Origin: CAVSVP01 sp963731125
GTDB lineage: Bacteria; Pseudomonadota; Gammaproteobacteria; Competibacterales; Competibacteraceae
Assembly: GCA_963731125.1 (NCBI GenBank)
Contig: CAVSVP010000032.1
Coordinates: 1 to 64,000, forward strand
Direction: 5' to 3'
DNA: 64,000 bases
Each line of letters opens with the position of its first letter. Within the stretch, counting starts at the first letter, position 1. The position numbers were made by a program, and so were the translations under genes. The notes beneath the pieces are model-generated. The model searched no databases, was not told where the DNA came from, and saw nothing but the letters and a program-made list of their open reading frames with translations. Shown piece after piece: positions 1 to 10,140 of this stretch.

Positions 1-752
1 GCATGACCTCAAAGCCCGTCGATGATTGCGTCGTGGCGTTGTTTTTTGAGGCGCTAGCCCCGGCGCAGGTCCAGATCGCGTTGCAGGCTGTCGAGCAGCT
101 CGAGCACGAACGCCAAGCGCTGCAGCAGCAGTGGGAACAGCAGTTGGAACAGGCGCGCTATGAGGTCCAGCTCGCCCAGCGTCAATATGATGCCGTAGAC
201 CCCGATTATCGTCTGGTCGCGGCAGAGCTGGAACGGCGTTGGAACGACAAGCTCGCGGCACTGCAAAAGCTCGAACAAGCCTATACCGAAGCCCAGCAAC
301 AAGCACGCTTTACGGTCAGCATCGACGAGCAGCGGGCGATGAAGCGCCTGGCCCAGGATTTGCCGGGGCTCTGGCAGGCGCCAACCACCACCGACCGGGA
401 GCGCAAACAGCTGCTGCGCTATGCGATCGCCGAAGTGCAACTGGATGGGGTCACCACGCCGGGCAAAATCGATATCCGGATTACCTGGCGCTCCGGTGCG
501 GTGACGCAGCAACAAATCGACCGACTCAAAGTCGGTTGCTGGGCGCCCCGTACGGAAGGCCAGGTCATCGACCGCATTCGCGCCCTCGCGCCCCGGTGCA
601 CGGCCGCTGAGATTAGCGAGCAGTTGAACCAGGAAGGTTTACGCAGCGCCCATGGGTATCCCTTGCGTGAGCACCACGTATTGTACATCGCTCGACGTCA
701 CGGGATCACTGTCACCACGTGTGCAGCGCGTCTGCCGGGTATGATACTCTAA
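1..752 (+). pseudogene. Large serine recombinase, C-terminal part (cut by window edge)
   Basis: The frame is open from the left edge; the first ATG is at base 3, so the true start probably lies outside. About the first 110 residues are a Gln/Glu/Arg-rich coiled coil, followed by a C-terminal part (TDRERKQLLRYAIAEVQL, then a recombinase-like helical tail with EISEQLNQEGLRSAHG). This is the layout of the DNA-binding half of large serine recombinases used by site-specific mobile elements. The catalytic domain is not in this frame; a catalytic half lies opposite on the minus strand at 818-1276. Either an inversion or two independent fragments could explain this. Confidence 0.6.
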
Positions 753-817
753 TAGCGGCTGGGGCTAAAGCAGCCGATTGCACAGATCAACTCCCGCTTT
801 ATGTAATGAGAGGTGGA

Positions 818-1276
818 TTATGAATGGGGACTGTTCAACCCCAACAACAGTCGATCGTTATAGTCGCTGGGATCATAGATCCCATCCAGATCGCCAATCA
901 AGGTGCCAAATACCCCGCACCCTTCCAACAGCTGATACCACTCCCGGTACGAGCGCGCCAGCCGCGACATCTCAATGCCCAGCACCATTCCCACATGATT
1001 GAGACCCACCTCCGCCACCAGCCGCTGAAAGCCGAACCGGCCTTCGGCCGAGCGGCCCGAAAGCCCCTGATCCTCATCAATCACCAGCACCCGTTCCCGT
1101 GGCCAGCCCAGCGCTAACGCGCGTTCCACCAATCCGTATTGGAGTCGCGTCGACTCCCGGTGACGGCTGATCTGTTGCACCGTCGATTGTCTCACGTAAA
1201 CCACCGCTAAGCGATCGCGGTGGTAACCTTGAATCTTCCCGTCTTTCATCGCCCAGAGGGCAGTTGCTGCACTCAT
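818..1276 (-). pseudogene. Serine recombinase catalytic domain, 3' truncated
   Basis: The 152-residue product carries a resolvase N-terminal domain: AVVYVRQST with the presumed nucleophilic Ser at about residue 31, the DEDQGLSGRS loop, and EMSRLARS with conserved arginines near residue 103. It ends just after DYNDRLLLGL, where full recombinases run on for several hundred residues, so it is truncated. The ATG at 1276 is preceded by a GGAG Shine-Dalgarno (SD). Two short upstream minus-strand frames (next entry) are typical companions of this recombinase type. It could retain fold but not function without its DNA-binding half. Confidence 0.75.
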
Positions 1277-1490
1277 TAGAGAACTCCTCTAGCGTCGTTG
1301 CCACCAGGTGACGGTAAACCAGGCGACCCAACACCGCGATCAGACGCCGTTGTTGGGCTACCGGGATGTCCGTCCACTTCACCGTCTTGAGTTGATCGGT
1401 CATGGTCAGTTCGCCTCGCTAGCCACTGCACAAGCGCTAACAGCGCTTCCCGACCCACTCTCGGTGTAATCTCCGGGCCTGTCAACTTTA
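1272..1490 (-). CDS. Two short overlapping ORFs upstream of the recombinase
   Basis: One frame starts at 1403 (MTDQLKTVKWTDIPVAQQRR), has a basic helix-rich segment ending near 1272, and then runs on in an overlapping frame inside the recombinase. The other covers roughly 1395-1490 (EITPRVGREALLALVQWLARR) and has lost its start where the upstream IS4 fragment abuts. Compact, overlapping small genes ahead of a serine recombinase are a recurrent arrangement in mobile cassettes. No function can be assigned. The exact 3' ends are uncertain because the frames stay open by chance inside the recombinase gene. Confidence 0.35.
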
Positions 1491-1505
1491 TAGAGGTATC
1501 GTCAA

Positions 1506-1919
1506 TGGTATATCGAGGTTTTTTCCCGTATTTGGAAGCAAGGCTGTCGGATCGAGGCACTGCAATTGAGTGCGCTGGAGCGACTGGAACCGGCCCTGGC
1601 ACTGTACTTGATCATCGCCTGGCGGGTGCCGTTGTTGATACTGATGGGGCGCACCTGTCCCGAGCTGCCCGGCGATGTGGTGTTTGACCCCGAGGAATGG
1701 CAAGCGGCCTATATTGTGGGCAAGCGCCAGACACCGCCGCCTGAACCGCCTCCCCTAGGGGAGATGATCGCGCTGATTGCGAGCTTCGGCGGTTGGTTGG
1801 GGCGCAAGCATGACGGACCGCCCGGTCCGAAAGCGATCTGGACGGAGTTGCAGCGGATTCGGGATTTTGCCATCGCCGTGCAAGTGATGTCCAAAATGCA
1901 TAATCTTTCAAGCGGTTAG
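1506..1919 (+). pseudogene. IS4 (Tn5-like) transposase, C-terminal fragment
   Basis: The frame is open from about base 1506 and reads IEVFSRIWKQGCRIEALQL followed by LERLEPALALYLIIAWRV. This aligns closely with the C-terminal third of the Tn5-like transposase at 6539-8789 in this window and ends with the same RIRDFAIAV-type tail. The catalytic N-terminal two thirds are missing, so it is a dead remnant. Its left edge abuts the small recombinase-cassette ORFs on the opposite strand. Confidence 0.75.
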
Positions 1920-2758
1920 CAAGTTGTGTGTGTAAATATTCGGCCAACCCATTGTTGCCGAAAAATAGGACGGGGCACACGAGGAAAAATAGTGTACAAA
2001 CCGGTCCATGGAAAGTATCCCAAACACCCACCTTACCACCGCGCTGCCCCACCCAAGGGGCTGTGTTATTGGAGAACCACGGTCGCCGTTCGCGCAGAAA
2101 TGGGTGACGATGAGTAAACAGGACTATATCGAGCTACGCCATCGGGCAAGCTATTGGGAAATTCAGCATGGGCGAGCGAAAGCCAAGATAGCGCAGCTGG
2201 AGCAGGAGCTGGTTGTTAAGGATGGCAACATCAAAGATTTGCAGAACCGCTTATTCGGGAAGCAGAGCGAGAAGCCTGTGGCGCTGAAATCCGAAAAAGG
2301 CAACCCCCCCGAGCCGCCCTCAAACCGCAGGCGCGGCCAGCAGCCAGGCCGTGGTGGACATGGGCGTACCCAACGACCACATCTTCCGGTGGTGACCGAG
2401 GAGAGGGATCTGTCGGTGCCGGAGACATGCTGTGCGCAGGGTGGCTTACCGCATCGGCGCAATCCGGCCCTGGATGAGCAGAGCGAGGTCATTGAGGTGG
2501 AGGTGAAAGCCCACCGCCGTCGCTATCGTCGCCAGTCCTATACCTGTCACCCGGGCTGCACCTGTGAGGCTACGCCGATCATTATCACCGCCCCGGCTCC
2601 ACCCAAGTTGATTCCTCGCAGTCCCTACGGGGTCAGCTTCTGGGTGGAAGTGATCTTGGGAAAATACCGCTATGGGCAACCCACCCACCGTTATCTGCAG
2701 GACCTCAGGGATCAGGGGTTGCCGGTTCGGTGTTTGTCAAGATAGTTGTCGTCTTTTT

Positions 2759-3796
2759 CTATTCGGTCTGTGGTAGACCGGGAACATGGTCCAGCACCTC
2801 AGCGGCTGGGTTAAGCCACACCTCCGTCACCGGCTTCCAGTTGCGGATGGCGCCCTGCCAGCGCTCGGGGTGGCGTGCCTTGGCCTGTTCATACACCGCC
2901 TCGCGTTGCGCTATGATGGCGGCTTCTTGGCCGCTATGGCGTTCGTGCGGGGTCACGAAGCGAATCCGACTATGGCGATGGTCGTGATGGTACCAGGTCA
3001 CGAACTGCAGTATCCACGCACGGGCGGCCTCCAGCGAGGCAAATCCGTGCTCAGGGTATTCCGGCCGATATTTACAGGTCCGAAAGACGGCCTCCGAGAA
3101 TGGGTTGTCATTGCTCCCCCGGGGGCGGCTGTAGGAGGTCACGACCCCGAGCCGGTAGAGCGTTTCCAATAAGGCACTGCCCTTCATGGGACTGCCATTA
3201 TCGGCATGCCGCACCAAGGGCTGATCCCGACACTGCTCCACCAGGACCGCCCGGCGCACCACCTCAGCGGCATAGGCTGCACTTTCGCACGCATACACTT
3301 CCCAGCCGACGATTTTGCGGCTATAGAGGTCAATAATGAGATAGAGGTAGAAAAACAGCCCCTTCACTGGGCCTGGCAACCAAGTGATATCCCATGACCA
3401 GACCTCGCATGGGCCGCGGGCACAGTGGCGCGGCGGCGGCGCCGGTGGCCGGGGAGCGCGGCTGCGCCCCCGATGGCGTTGTTCCTCCGCGTCATGCAGA
3501 ATTCGGTAGAAGGTGGATTCCGAGGCCAGGTACTCCCCTTGATCTGCCAAGCGCGGCACGATTTGACTGGGCGGCAACCTGGCAGGCGCAGGGGTATGGC
3601 AGGTTGCCAACACCTGCGCCCGTTCTGCCGCACTGAGTTGATTGGCTGGCGGGGGGCGCGCTGCCGTCGGACGGCCATCGGCCTTGACGGCTTCCCCCTG
3701 GGTCCAGCGCTGATAGGTGCGCAGACTCAGGCCCAGCTGGCGACACGCCGGCGCTAAGCGAGCCCCCTGGCGGTGGGCTTCGGCAATCAGCGCCAC
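2759..3796 (-). CDS. IS3-family transposase OrfB (DDE integrase)
   Basis: 345-residue DDE transposase subunit. It has an N-terminal HTH_21-like helical region followed by an rve core: the first Asp in WSWDITWLPG, the second in RHADNGSPMKG, and a Glu in NPFSEAVFRTCKYRP, ending with a basic WYHHDHRHSRI segment. Full length for the family, with no internal stop. It is probably made as an OrfAB fusion by -1 frameshifting on the A8 run near 3858-3866. The second copy differs from it at about three bases, giving two residue changes. Confidence 0.92.
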   Translation of the reverse strand: MALIAEAHRQGARLAPACRQLGLSLRTYQRWTQGEAVKADGRPTAARPPPANQLSAAERAQVLATCHTPAPARLPPSQIVPRLADQGEYLASESTFYRILHDAEEQRHRGRSRAPRPPAPPPRHCARGPCEVWSWDITWLPGPVKGLFFYLYLIIDLYSRKIVGWEVYACESAAYAAEVVRRAVLVEQCRDQPLVRHADNGSPMKGSALLETLYRLGVVTSYSRPRGSNDNPFSEAVFRTCKYRPEYPEHGFASLEAARAWILQFVTWYHHDHRHSRIRFVTPHERHSGQEAAIIAQREAVYEQAKARHPERWQGAIRNWKPVTEVWLNPAAEVLDHVPGLPQTE

Positions 3797-3822
3797 CGCT
3801 TGCTGGCGAGCTATCGGGCTAA

Positions 3823-4323
3823 TCAGACGTCCTCGCTGTCCCCCCAGATGGCCTGGGCTTTTTTTTGGAGCACCAGCAACGCCGCCGCCTCGGCTAAGGC
3901 TTTGTCCTTGCGGCGCAATTCGCGCTCCAGGTCGCGAATCCGCCGTTTATCGGCTTGGGCCTCGCTTAAGGGACGCGCTTTGGGGGAGGGGGCCACCGGA
4001 TTGGCCTGTTGGCAGGCCGCACGCCAGGTGGTGATTGGTTCCGGATAGAGCCCGCGCTGACGGCAGTATTCGCCCAATGCCGCCTCATTCAGCGCCGCCG
4101 TCTCCACCACGACGGTAACCTTCTCTTCACTACTCCAGCGGTGTCCCGCCTCCGCCGCCGGCGATGCCGTCAGGCCCCGTTCCCGGCGGGCCTGGCTCCG
4201 CCAGCTGTAAAGCGTATCCTTGGGAATCCCGCTTTCCTGGGCCAACTGCACCACCTCCACATGCTGCGGGGGTAACCGTTTCTCAATGATGCTGGCCTTA
4301 AATTCTGCCGAATAGGTTCTCAT
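3823..4323 (-). CDS. IS3-family transposase OrfA (helix-turn-helix)
   Basis: 166 residues. It begins MRTYSAEFKASIIEKR and carries an HTH_Tnp_1 motif (ESGIPKDTLYSWR) that binds the element ends, followed by a leucine-zipper-like C-terminus (DLERELRRKDKALAEAAALL) used for multimerisation. An A8 stretch close to the end is the likely programmed -1 frameshift site into OrfB. The ATG at 4323 follows a GAGACG stretch. Intact and identical in length to copy 2. Confidence 0.92.
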   Translation of the reverse strand: MRTYSAEFKASIIEKRLPPQHVEVVQLAQESGIPKDTLYSWRSQARRERGLTASPAAEAGHRWSSEEKVTVVVETAALNEAALGEYCRQRGLYPEPITTWRAACQQANPVAPSPKARPLSEAQADKRRIRDLERELRRKDKALAEAAALLVLQKKAQAIWGDSEDV

Positions 4324-4986
4324 CGTCTCTCACCTTCACCCCCTCAATTGACAGTTTACGCTTTCTGTGGGACGACATCTATCCTGCCATAGGGGGGTTT
4401 CACCGGGAACGGTCGGCGGTGGCTTGCAAGCGCTCGTACCCCTGGTTGAGCCGGTGCGCGAAGCCCTCTACGACCAACAGATGAGTGAACGGCTGTTTCA
4501 CAACGATGAGACCCGCTGGGAAGTGTGTGTGGAGCGCGAGGACAAGGTCGGCACCCGCGGGTATCTGTGGCTAACCCGTTCGGCCTCGGTCATCTTCTAT
4601 TGTCTTGACCCGAGTCGCAGTGCGGCGGTGCCGGGGGCGCATTTTGCGGGCTTGAAGCATGACCCGGTCATTATCGTCTGCGATCGCTATAGCGCGTACA
4701 AAAAGCTCGCCCGACTGGTCGAGGGCATCCTGCTGGCCTTCTGCTGGGCGCACGTACGTCGTGATTTCCTGAATGCCGGACGATCCTTTGCCGAGTTGCA
4801 AGGGTGGGCGCTGGAGTGGAAGGAGCGCATTGGCACACGCTATCATCTCAACGCGCTGCGTTTGGAACAGCGGAATTCGGAGCGGACACTGAGCGAGCAG
4901 TCTGAGGCCTTCACGGAACACCACCAGGCGCTGCAAACGACTCTGCAACGAATGCATGGGGAAGCCACGCGGGTGGTGGCGCCTAA

Positions 4987-5075
4987 GAGGCTGTTGGAAA
5001 ACCCCAGATCGAACGATTTCGGATCATTTAAATCAATGCATTAGCTTGCGCGCCAGGGTATTTTCCAACAGCCTC
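4987..5075 (-). mobile_element. 90-bp mini-element, copy a (MITE-like, TAA duplication)
   Basis: 89 bp bounded by perfect 15-bp inverted repeats GAGGCTGTTGGAAAA and flanked by TAA on both sides (4984-4986, 5076-5078). It is the reverse complement of copy c (31746-31835), with a handful of differences. It has no coding capacity. The inverted-repeat type and TNA target resemble IS5-family (IS427/IS1031-group) ends, suggesting mobilisation in trans by such a transposase. It sits inside the IS66 gene. Confidence 0.85.
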
Positions 5076-5151
5076 TAACAGTGCCGGCGTGCCACTCCTT
5101 CCTTCGGCCGCCAGCGAAGCGCCGTCGAGTACGCCGGTGGCCCCCTTATCC

Positions 5152-6424
5152 AAGGAGGGTCGATTCAAAGTAAAAAAACCATTTAAAATTATAATATTAT
5201 CCGACATGCATCGCTAACCTGTTAGCGCTTCAGCGGTGTTCGGCTCGGCTGACTGATGATCTGCCAGAGTTTCCCGACCTGCTCGCCCATGGCACTGATC
5301 CCTTCGCTGATCGATCGCTACCCGGTCATCACCAGCAAATGGAAGCTCATGTTGCGGATCAGCGCCATATTAGCCGCCGCTGGTGAGTCCACCAAGCCAC
5401 CATCATCTTCCTGCAAGACGACATCTTTAGTCCAGTGCAGGGTGTTTTCGAGCTTGCGATGACCCCGAACACGCTGCGCCAAGCGCCACGCCCTGAATGG
5501 CTCGCGGGTGATGTAATACGTGGGGTTGTCGAAGGGTTTACCGTCCCGCTCGCCCTGCCGCCGAACGCTGATAGACTGCTCCAGCCCCGGCCATTGCGCC
5601 TTCATCGCCGCCGCGGCCGGCCAGCATGTGCGCCGACAACGGGTATCATGACCATGGCCGCTTTGGCGCCAACTCCAGGCCGCCGTCGCTGCATTCTGCG
5701 CCGTCCGCGCGAGGCGCTTAGGGAGCGTCGGTTGATTGCCTTTGACGGGGATGAGGTAGCCGTGGCCCTGGGCAGTAATCTGGGCCACCGGTTTTTTTGG
5801 CAAGGCAGCGCATCCAGAGTGACCACCGAACGCTCGATCCGCAGCGTGCCGATCAATGCTTGCACCACGTCGATTTCGCTGGGCTTATCATTGTCCAGCT
5901 TACCGACGCCGCAGATCAGCTGACGAGGATGACTAAAAAACGACACCAGCGAGGTAACACGTTGTTTCTCGCCTTCCTTGGGTGGGAAGGTGCGGGTGAT
6001 ACGCTTGCCATCCATAGCGATCGTCTCGGCCTGCGCGTACTGCGGCATCCAGCGATTGAACTGCCTACACAAGCCCTCGCTCGACAGCTGCTGGCTCAAG
6101 CGTTGCAACGTACTGTAGGAGGGCGCTTTATCGCGCGGTAACGGGATCACCTCGGCCAGCGCTTGCACATGGGTGCGCGCAAAGCGCGCGATCCCTTTCA
6201 GGCTCGTTCGCCCGCATAGCATCGCCATTACCATAATCGTTACGCTCGACAACTGCACAGGGCGAATGCCTTTCGCATGACGCGGGTCTGCTAACTCGGA
6301 TAAATAATGCACTAGCCTGTGATAGGCCATCAAGGGGGGCTCCGATCGTTCAATAGGTTAGTCAAAGCTGTTCGATAACTTTATGATAGCATAAAATTAT
6401 CTGTACTTTGAATCGACCCTCCTT
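5152..6424 (-). mobile_element. ISAs1-family insertion sequence, 1273 bp, defective
   Basis: Perfect 21-bp terminal inverted repeats: the left begins AAGGAGGGTCGATTC at 5152 and the right is its complement ending at 6424. They enclose a frameshifted ISAs1 transposase gene on the minus strand. No convincing target duplication is visible (left flank CCCTTATCC, right flank AACCCATAT), which suggests a later rearrangement at one end. Confidence 0.85.
5318..6333 (-). pseudogene. ISAs1-family transposase, frameshifted
   Basis: The first frame (6333 down to about 5800) covers the N-terminal DDE_Tnp_1_assoc region (YLSELADPRHAKGIR) and AMDGKRITRTF with the first Asp, and ends at VVTLDALPCQKN. The protein continues in another frame (5803-5318, MPKKPVAQITAQGHGYLIPVKGNQPTL) through NTLHWTKDVVLQEDDGG to the family tail. 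One frameshift near 5800, at the DALPCQK/MPKKP junction just after the second catalytic Asp, inactivates it. This family includes the so-called H-repeat-associated proteins. The rest of the reading frame is unusually clean, so the mutation is probably recent. Confidence 0.85.
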
Positions 6425-7690
6425 AACCCATATCGTTACCCATAACTCCAATCGCTAGCACGCTGGCTGACACGCGCGCCCAAACCTGTTTAAATACGCG
6501 GCTTCCCTAGCCCTGACAAGAGAAGGCGAGAAGGCGACATGAACGATTGGGTAGCGGAACTGGAGACGATTAATTTAGGAGATCAACGGCTCAATGAGCG
6601 AGCGCGGCAGGTGTTGGCGGATCTGGGGGCACAGCCCGGCGCAAGTATTCCAGCCGCCTGCGGCGGCTGGGCCGAGACCAACGCGGCTTATCGGCTGTTG
6701 GACCACGAGCGGGTAGGTCCCCAAGAGGTGCTGGAGCCGCATGCTGCCTGTAGCGAACAGCGGCTGGGCAACCAGCCGCTGGTACTGTGTATCCAGGATA
6801 CCACGGAGCTTGATGATACCAGCAAGAGTGACATTGAGGGGTTGGGGCCGCTGAATTACGAAACGCGCCGCGGATTGTACCTGCACCCGACTCTGGCGGT
6901 AACCCCGGATCGGGTGCCGCTGGGGGTGTTGGATGCGTGGGGCTGGGTACGGGAGCCGGGCAGTTTGGGCCAAGATAAAGATCCCCATCGGCCTATCGAA
7001 GCGAAGGAAAGCCTCCGCTGGCTCGAAGGCTATCAGAGCGTGGGTGAACTGCAAGCCCGCGTGCCTGAGACCCGACTGGTTTATACGGCGGACCGCGAAG
7101 CGGATATTTATGAAGTGTTTGCCGAACGCCACTGGGTCCAGCAGGCCCAGCTACCTTGTGCCGAGTGGTTGATCCGCTCCGAACATGACCGCAAGCTCCG
7201 CGATGGGCGAAACCTCTGGGAGGCGGCCGCTGAGGCGCCGGTACTGGCTCAGGTAGAATTCGATAGGCCGGCGACCGATAAGCGCAAGGCGCGGCACATC
7301 GTCCAGACGCTGCAGGCCGTGCCGGTCACTCTCAAGGCGCCTTATCGCTACGGCCAGACGCTGCCGGACGTGGCAATCACCGCCCTGTTGGCCACCGAAG
7401 TCAATCCCCCGGCAGACGAAGCACCGATCACGTGGGTGTTGCTCACCAGCGTGCCGATAGCCACGGCTGAACAGGCCGTCGAGGTCTTGCAATGGTACCT
7501 TTGCCGCTGGCAAATAGAGATCTTTTTCCGAATTCTGAAATCCGGCTGCAAAGTCGAAGAGCTACAGCTCGAGCACCTCGAACGCCTGGAACCGGCGCTG
7601 GCCTGTTATCTGATCATTGCCTGGCGGGTGCTGTATCTGACCATGCTGGGGCGCACCTGCCCGGAGTTACCTTGCAACGTCGTCTTTGCC

Positions 7691-8550
7691 GGTGGTGTCC
7701 TGATTTTGGAGAATCACATGGATTCATGTCAAACTTAGGACCTTTTTCAGGCGCCAACATCCAAGGGGTTGCGATGACATTAATTCCTGTACGCTGTTTA
7801 CATTGTGAAAGTGATCAGGTTGTCAAACGTGGTATGACCAGCAATGGTAAACAACGCTATCTGTGCCAGAATGAGGAGTGTGCCCATGGCTCTTTTCTTC
7901 TGGAGTACAGCGACCGTGGACGTCTACCCCAAGTCAAGCAACAGGTCGTTGACATGGCGCTCAATGGTAGCGGCGTTCGGGATACGGCGCGGGTATTGAA
8001 GATCAGCAAGGACACCGTACTCAGTGAGTTGAAAGCAAAAGAAGACGTGCTCGAGCCGGTCAACCAAGCGCTGCTGAGCGGCCTGAATCCAGACGACATT
8101 ACCGCGGTGGTTCAGCGTGTTGACGAGGCTGAGGTCGACGAAAGGTGGAGTTATGTAGGCAACAAGGACGAACAACGTTAGCTCTGGCACGCCATTGATC
8201 ATGCCACCGGCGTAGTGCTCGCTTACGTCTTCGGCCGACGCAAAGATGAGGTATTTCTGGCGCTGAAACAGTTACTGGAACCGTTTGGAATCACGCGCTA
8301 CTACACCGATCACTTAGGCGCGTATCAGCGCCATCTAGAGCCCGATGTGCACTGCCCCGGCAAGCGTTACACCCAGCAAATTGAACGCCAGCACCTCACC
8401 TTACGGACTCGAATTAAACGCCTAGCACGTAAAACGATCTGCTTCTCCAAATCGGTCCAGATGCACGATATCGTCATCGGCTTATTGGTCAATCGATATG
8501 AATTTGCTCGGCCTGTGTAAATCAGCGATATCCAAAATTAGGACACCACC
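7691..8550 (+). mobile_element. IS1-family insertion sequence, 860 bp
   Basis: Terminal inverted repeats of 20 bp with one mismatch (left GGTGGTGTCCTGATTTTG at 7691; right complement at 8531-8550) and a perfect 8-bp target duplication TCTTTGCC (7683-7690 and 8551-8558). The element lies inside the Tn5-like transposase gene. A rearranged relative is at 40552-42025. Confidence 0.93.
7774..8520 (+). pseudogene. IS1-family transposase with an in-frame TAG
   Basis: Single-frame IS1-type transposase of about 248 residues. It has an N-terminal zinc-finger-like segment (CLHCESDQVVKRG, CQNEECAHG), an HTH, then the catalytic domain (DERWSYVGNKDEQR, LWHAIDH, YYTDHLGAYQRHL) and the C-terminal basic RQHLTLRTRIKRLARKT. 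Codon 136 (8179-8181) is TAG exactly where IS1 proteins have Trp in QRWLWHAIDH, so a single nonsense change inactivates it. The rest of the frame is undamaged. Confidence 0.85.
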
Positions 8551-8806
8551 TCTTTGCCGATGAGGAATGGCAAGCGGTGTACATTGTGGCTAAGCGCCAA
8601 CCGCCGCCCCAGGTCCCACCTTCATTGAATGAAATGATTCGCATGGTAGCTGGCTTCGGGGGCTTTCTTAACCGTAAGGGCGATGGCTTCCCTGGACCAC
8701 AAACCCTTTGGATCGGACTACAGCGAACTCGCGATTTTGTCCTGGCTATCGAAGCCCAGCGGGCTATGCAGAATTCAAGTTATGGGTAACGATATGTCCT
8801 TAACCA

Positions 8807-9113
8807 CCCGGGGGTGCTTGCCTGACCAGAAGTGGCCAACCAACTCCATGTGCTGGCCGTAGGGCTTGTCCACGGTGCTGTCGTCCACGCTCCGTGTTCC
8901 CCCGACCCGATTCAGCATCCCCTTGGCCTCGGCGAACAGGTCCTTGGGCTCATCCCCCTCACGCAACAGAAAACGGTTCACGCTGTCATGGGAAATCCCC
9001 ATCACTTCCGCCAAACGGCTACCGTTGCCTGAGTTCGGCTCGCTCATCAAAAATCCCATATCCATCGGTAAGCTACAATGCCCCGTCGGGGGGCGTGAGG
9101 TTATTCTGATCAT
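8807..9113 (-). pseudogene. DDE transposase N-terminal fragment
   Basis: The readable part is a helical DNA-binding region (RLAEVMGISHDSVNRFLLREG) followed by the first catalytic Asp context (SVDDSTVDKPYGQHMELVG) and FWSGKHPRVVK. It is then cut off where the Tn5-like gene ends on the other strand. This resembles IS701/IS4-like DDE transposases of the type with HDSVNRFL. More than half of the protein is missing. Confidence 0.6.
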
Positions 9114-9317
9114 CCGGCTAAGCGTGGCTCAAAACGCCAATCTCTGCCACAAGTTTTCGTATTCGTCAATGCGTAAGTCCTAAACGAGACTTCTCTTTCA
9201 TGCCGTAAGAGTCTTCATGTCAATGCGATAAAAAGGGGGAGTCTTGTGCTACCTGAGCACGATATCTATCCTATGAGACTCAAAATATACACGATCCAGG
9301 ATTTTTTCACAGCCTCT

Positions 9318-10120
9318 CAGCCGAAGTCGCGTTAGCCGAAGCGCAGGCCCAGCAAACGCAAGCCCAGGCGGCCATTCAGGCCATCAGCCGGACCTATCAT
9401 CCCTATCCCCTGGACACAGCTCAGCCGCAAAGCCGCGCGGCCGTGGAGCAGCGCTTGGCGCAGGCGTTTGACCACCTCGAACAACTCGCTGAGACCGCCG
9501 CGCTGTCGCCGCGCTGTGGCGCGCGGCTTGCCAAGGCCCGGCGGGTGTTGACCGATAGGCTGGCGACGGTGACCTTTTTCATCATGACCGTCACTGCCCG
9601 GATCGAGGCACTCGATTTGGCTCCGGCCGTGGCCAGTGCCGTATTGAACCAACTGCTTCCGGCTCTGTCTCTGCAGCGGGTAACCGAACGCACCCAGACC
9701 GCCTCTGAACGTCAGCGCCTGCAACAACACGCCACGGTGCTTCTCAACTCGCTTAACGCGCCAGAGAGTCCATTGACCGGACTGCCCTCTGAGCAGCGCG
9801 CCTTGATCGAGCAGGTGACCACCGAGTGCGCCGATCTGTTTCAGCGCTCGCGCTCCTGTGTCGAAGGCCGCAATGGGCAACTCGCGCTGCACCACCATCA
9901 CCTGCACCGCATCCGACCCCGCAAGCTAGCCGCCTTGACCACCGTTCACAACTCTTTCATCCGCCGTCCTGATGGCACCACACCGGCTGAACGCTTGTTT
10001 GGTAGTCGCCCCGCCGACCTGTTCGAGTGGTTACTGGACCACGTCCCGATGCCAGCCAGGCCAGCGCGCAAACGGGCTTCCCCATCGGCTGAGAAACCTC
10101 TGCTGAGGGCCGTCGCATGA
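9318..10120 (+). pseudogene. DUF6399-like transposase C-terminal fragment
   Basis: The frame is open from about 9318 (SAEVALAEAQAQQTQAQAA), so the GTG at 9443 is unlikely to be the real start; the 5' part has been lost. The product is helical and ends with RSRSCVEGRNGQLALHHHHL and HNSFIRRPDGTTPAERLF, the hallmark tail of DUF6399 proteins, which accompany transposase-like genes. The C-terminus is basic. It is followed directly by the truncated IS1-like gene on the opposite strand. Confidence 0.6.
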
Positions 10121-10140
10121 GGTAATGGCCGAAACGATGA

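Larger units (their letters stand above)
2728..4395 (-). mobile_element. IS3-family insertion sequence, copy 1 (about 1.67 kb)
   Basis: The boundaries come from comparison with a near-identical copy at 33874-35541: identity starts at CGGTGTTTGTC and stops in the G run after CCATA. Imperfect inverted ends share a GATAG-TGTCGTC core (2739-2753 against the complement of 4371-4383). A 4-bp GGTT duplication (2724-2727 and 4396-4399) flanks it, and its removal repairs the IS66 frame. The element holds orfA and orfB in minus orientation with an A8 slippery run between them. Confidence 0.85.
2110..5151 (+). pseudogene. IS66-family transposase, interrupted twice
   Basis: The N-terminal part (2110-2727) has the coiled-coil start, the Gln/Pro/Arg-rich linker and a Cys-rich patch (CHPGCTCEA) typical of IS66 TnpC. 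The frame resumes at 4400 (SPGTVGGGLQALVPLVEPV) with the DDE core: NDETRWEV, then CDRYSAYKKLARL and CWAHVRRDF. Removing the IS3 copy at 2728-4395 plus one GGTT duplication restores the frame exactly (LPV-SPGTV). A 90-bp mini-element at 4987-5075 interrupts it again. After removal of that, a Ser/Pro-rich linker remains in frame until the ISAs1 copy at 5152. The C-terminus (PMDNN region) is absent. Confidence 0.8.
6539..8789 (+). pseudogene. IS4-family (Tn5-like) transposase split by IS1
   Basis: The protein begins MNDWVAELETINLGDQRLNER with a Tn5-like N-terminal domain. DDE residues are seen in CIQDTTELD and YTADREADIYE, and the YREK-like Glu motif in YLCRWQIEIFFRILKSGCK. The IS1 copy at 7691-8550 interrupts it after CNVVFA. 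Removing IS1 and one 8-bp duplication restores DEEWQAVYIVAK without a stop, giving a protein of about 460 residues. The start follows AGAAGGCGAGAAGGCGAC. A related C-terminal fragment lies at 1506-1919. Confidence 0.88.

Noticed and set aside
5152..6424. A target duplication for the first ISAs1 copy
   Set aside because: The flanking bases do not match over any 8-10 bp window, so none is claimed.
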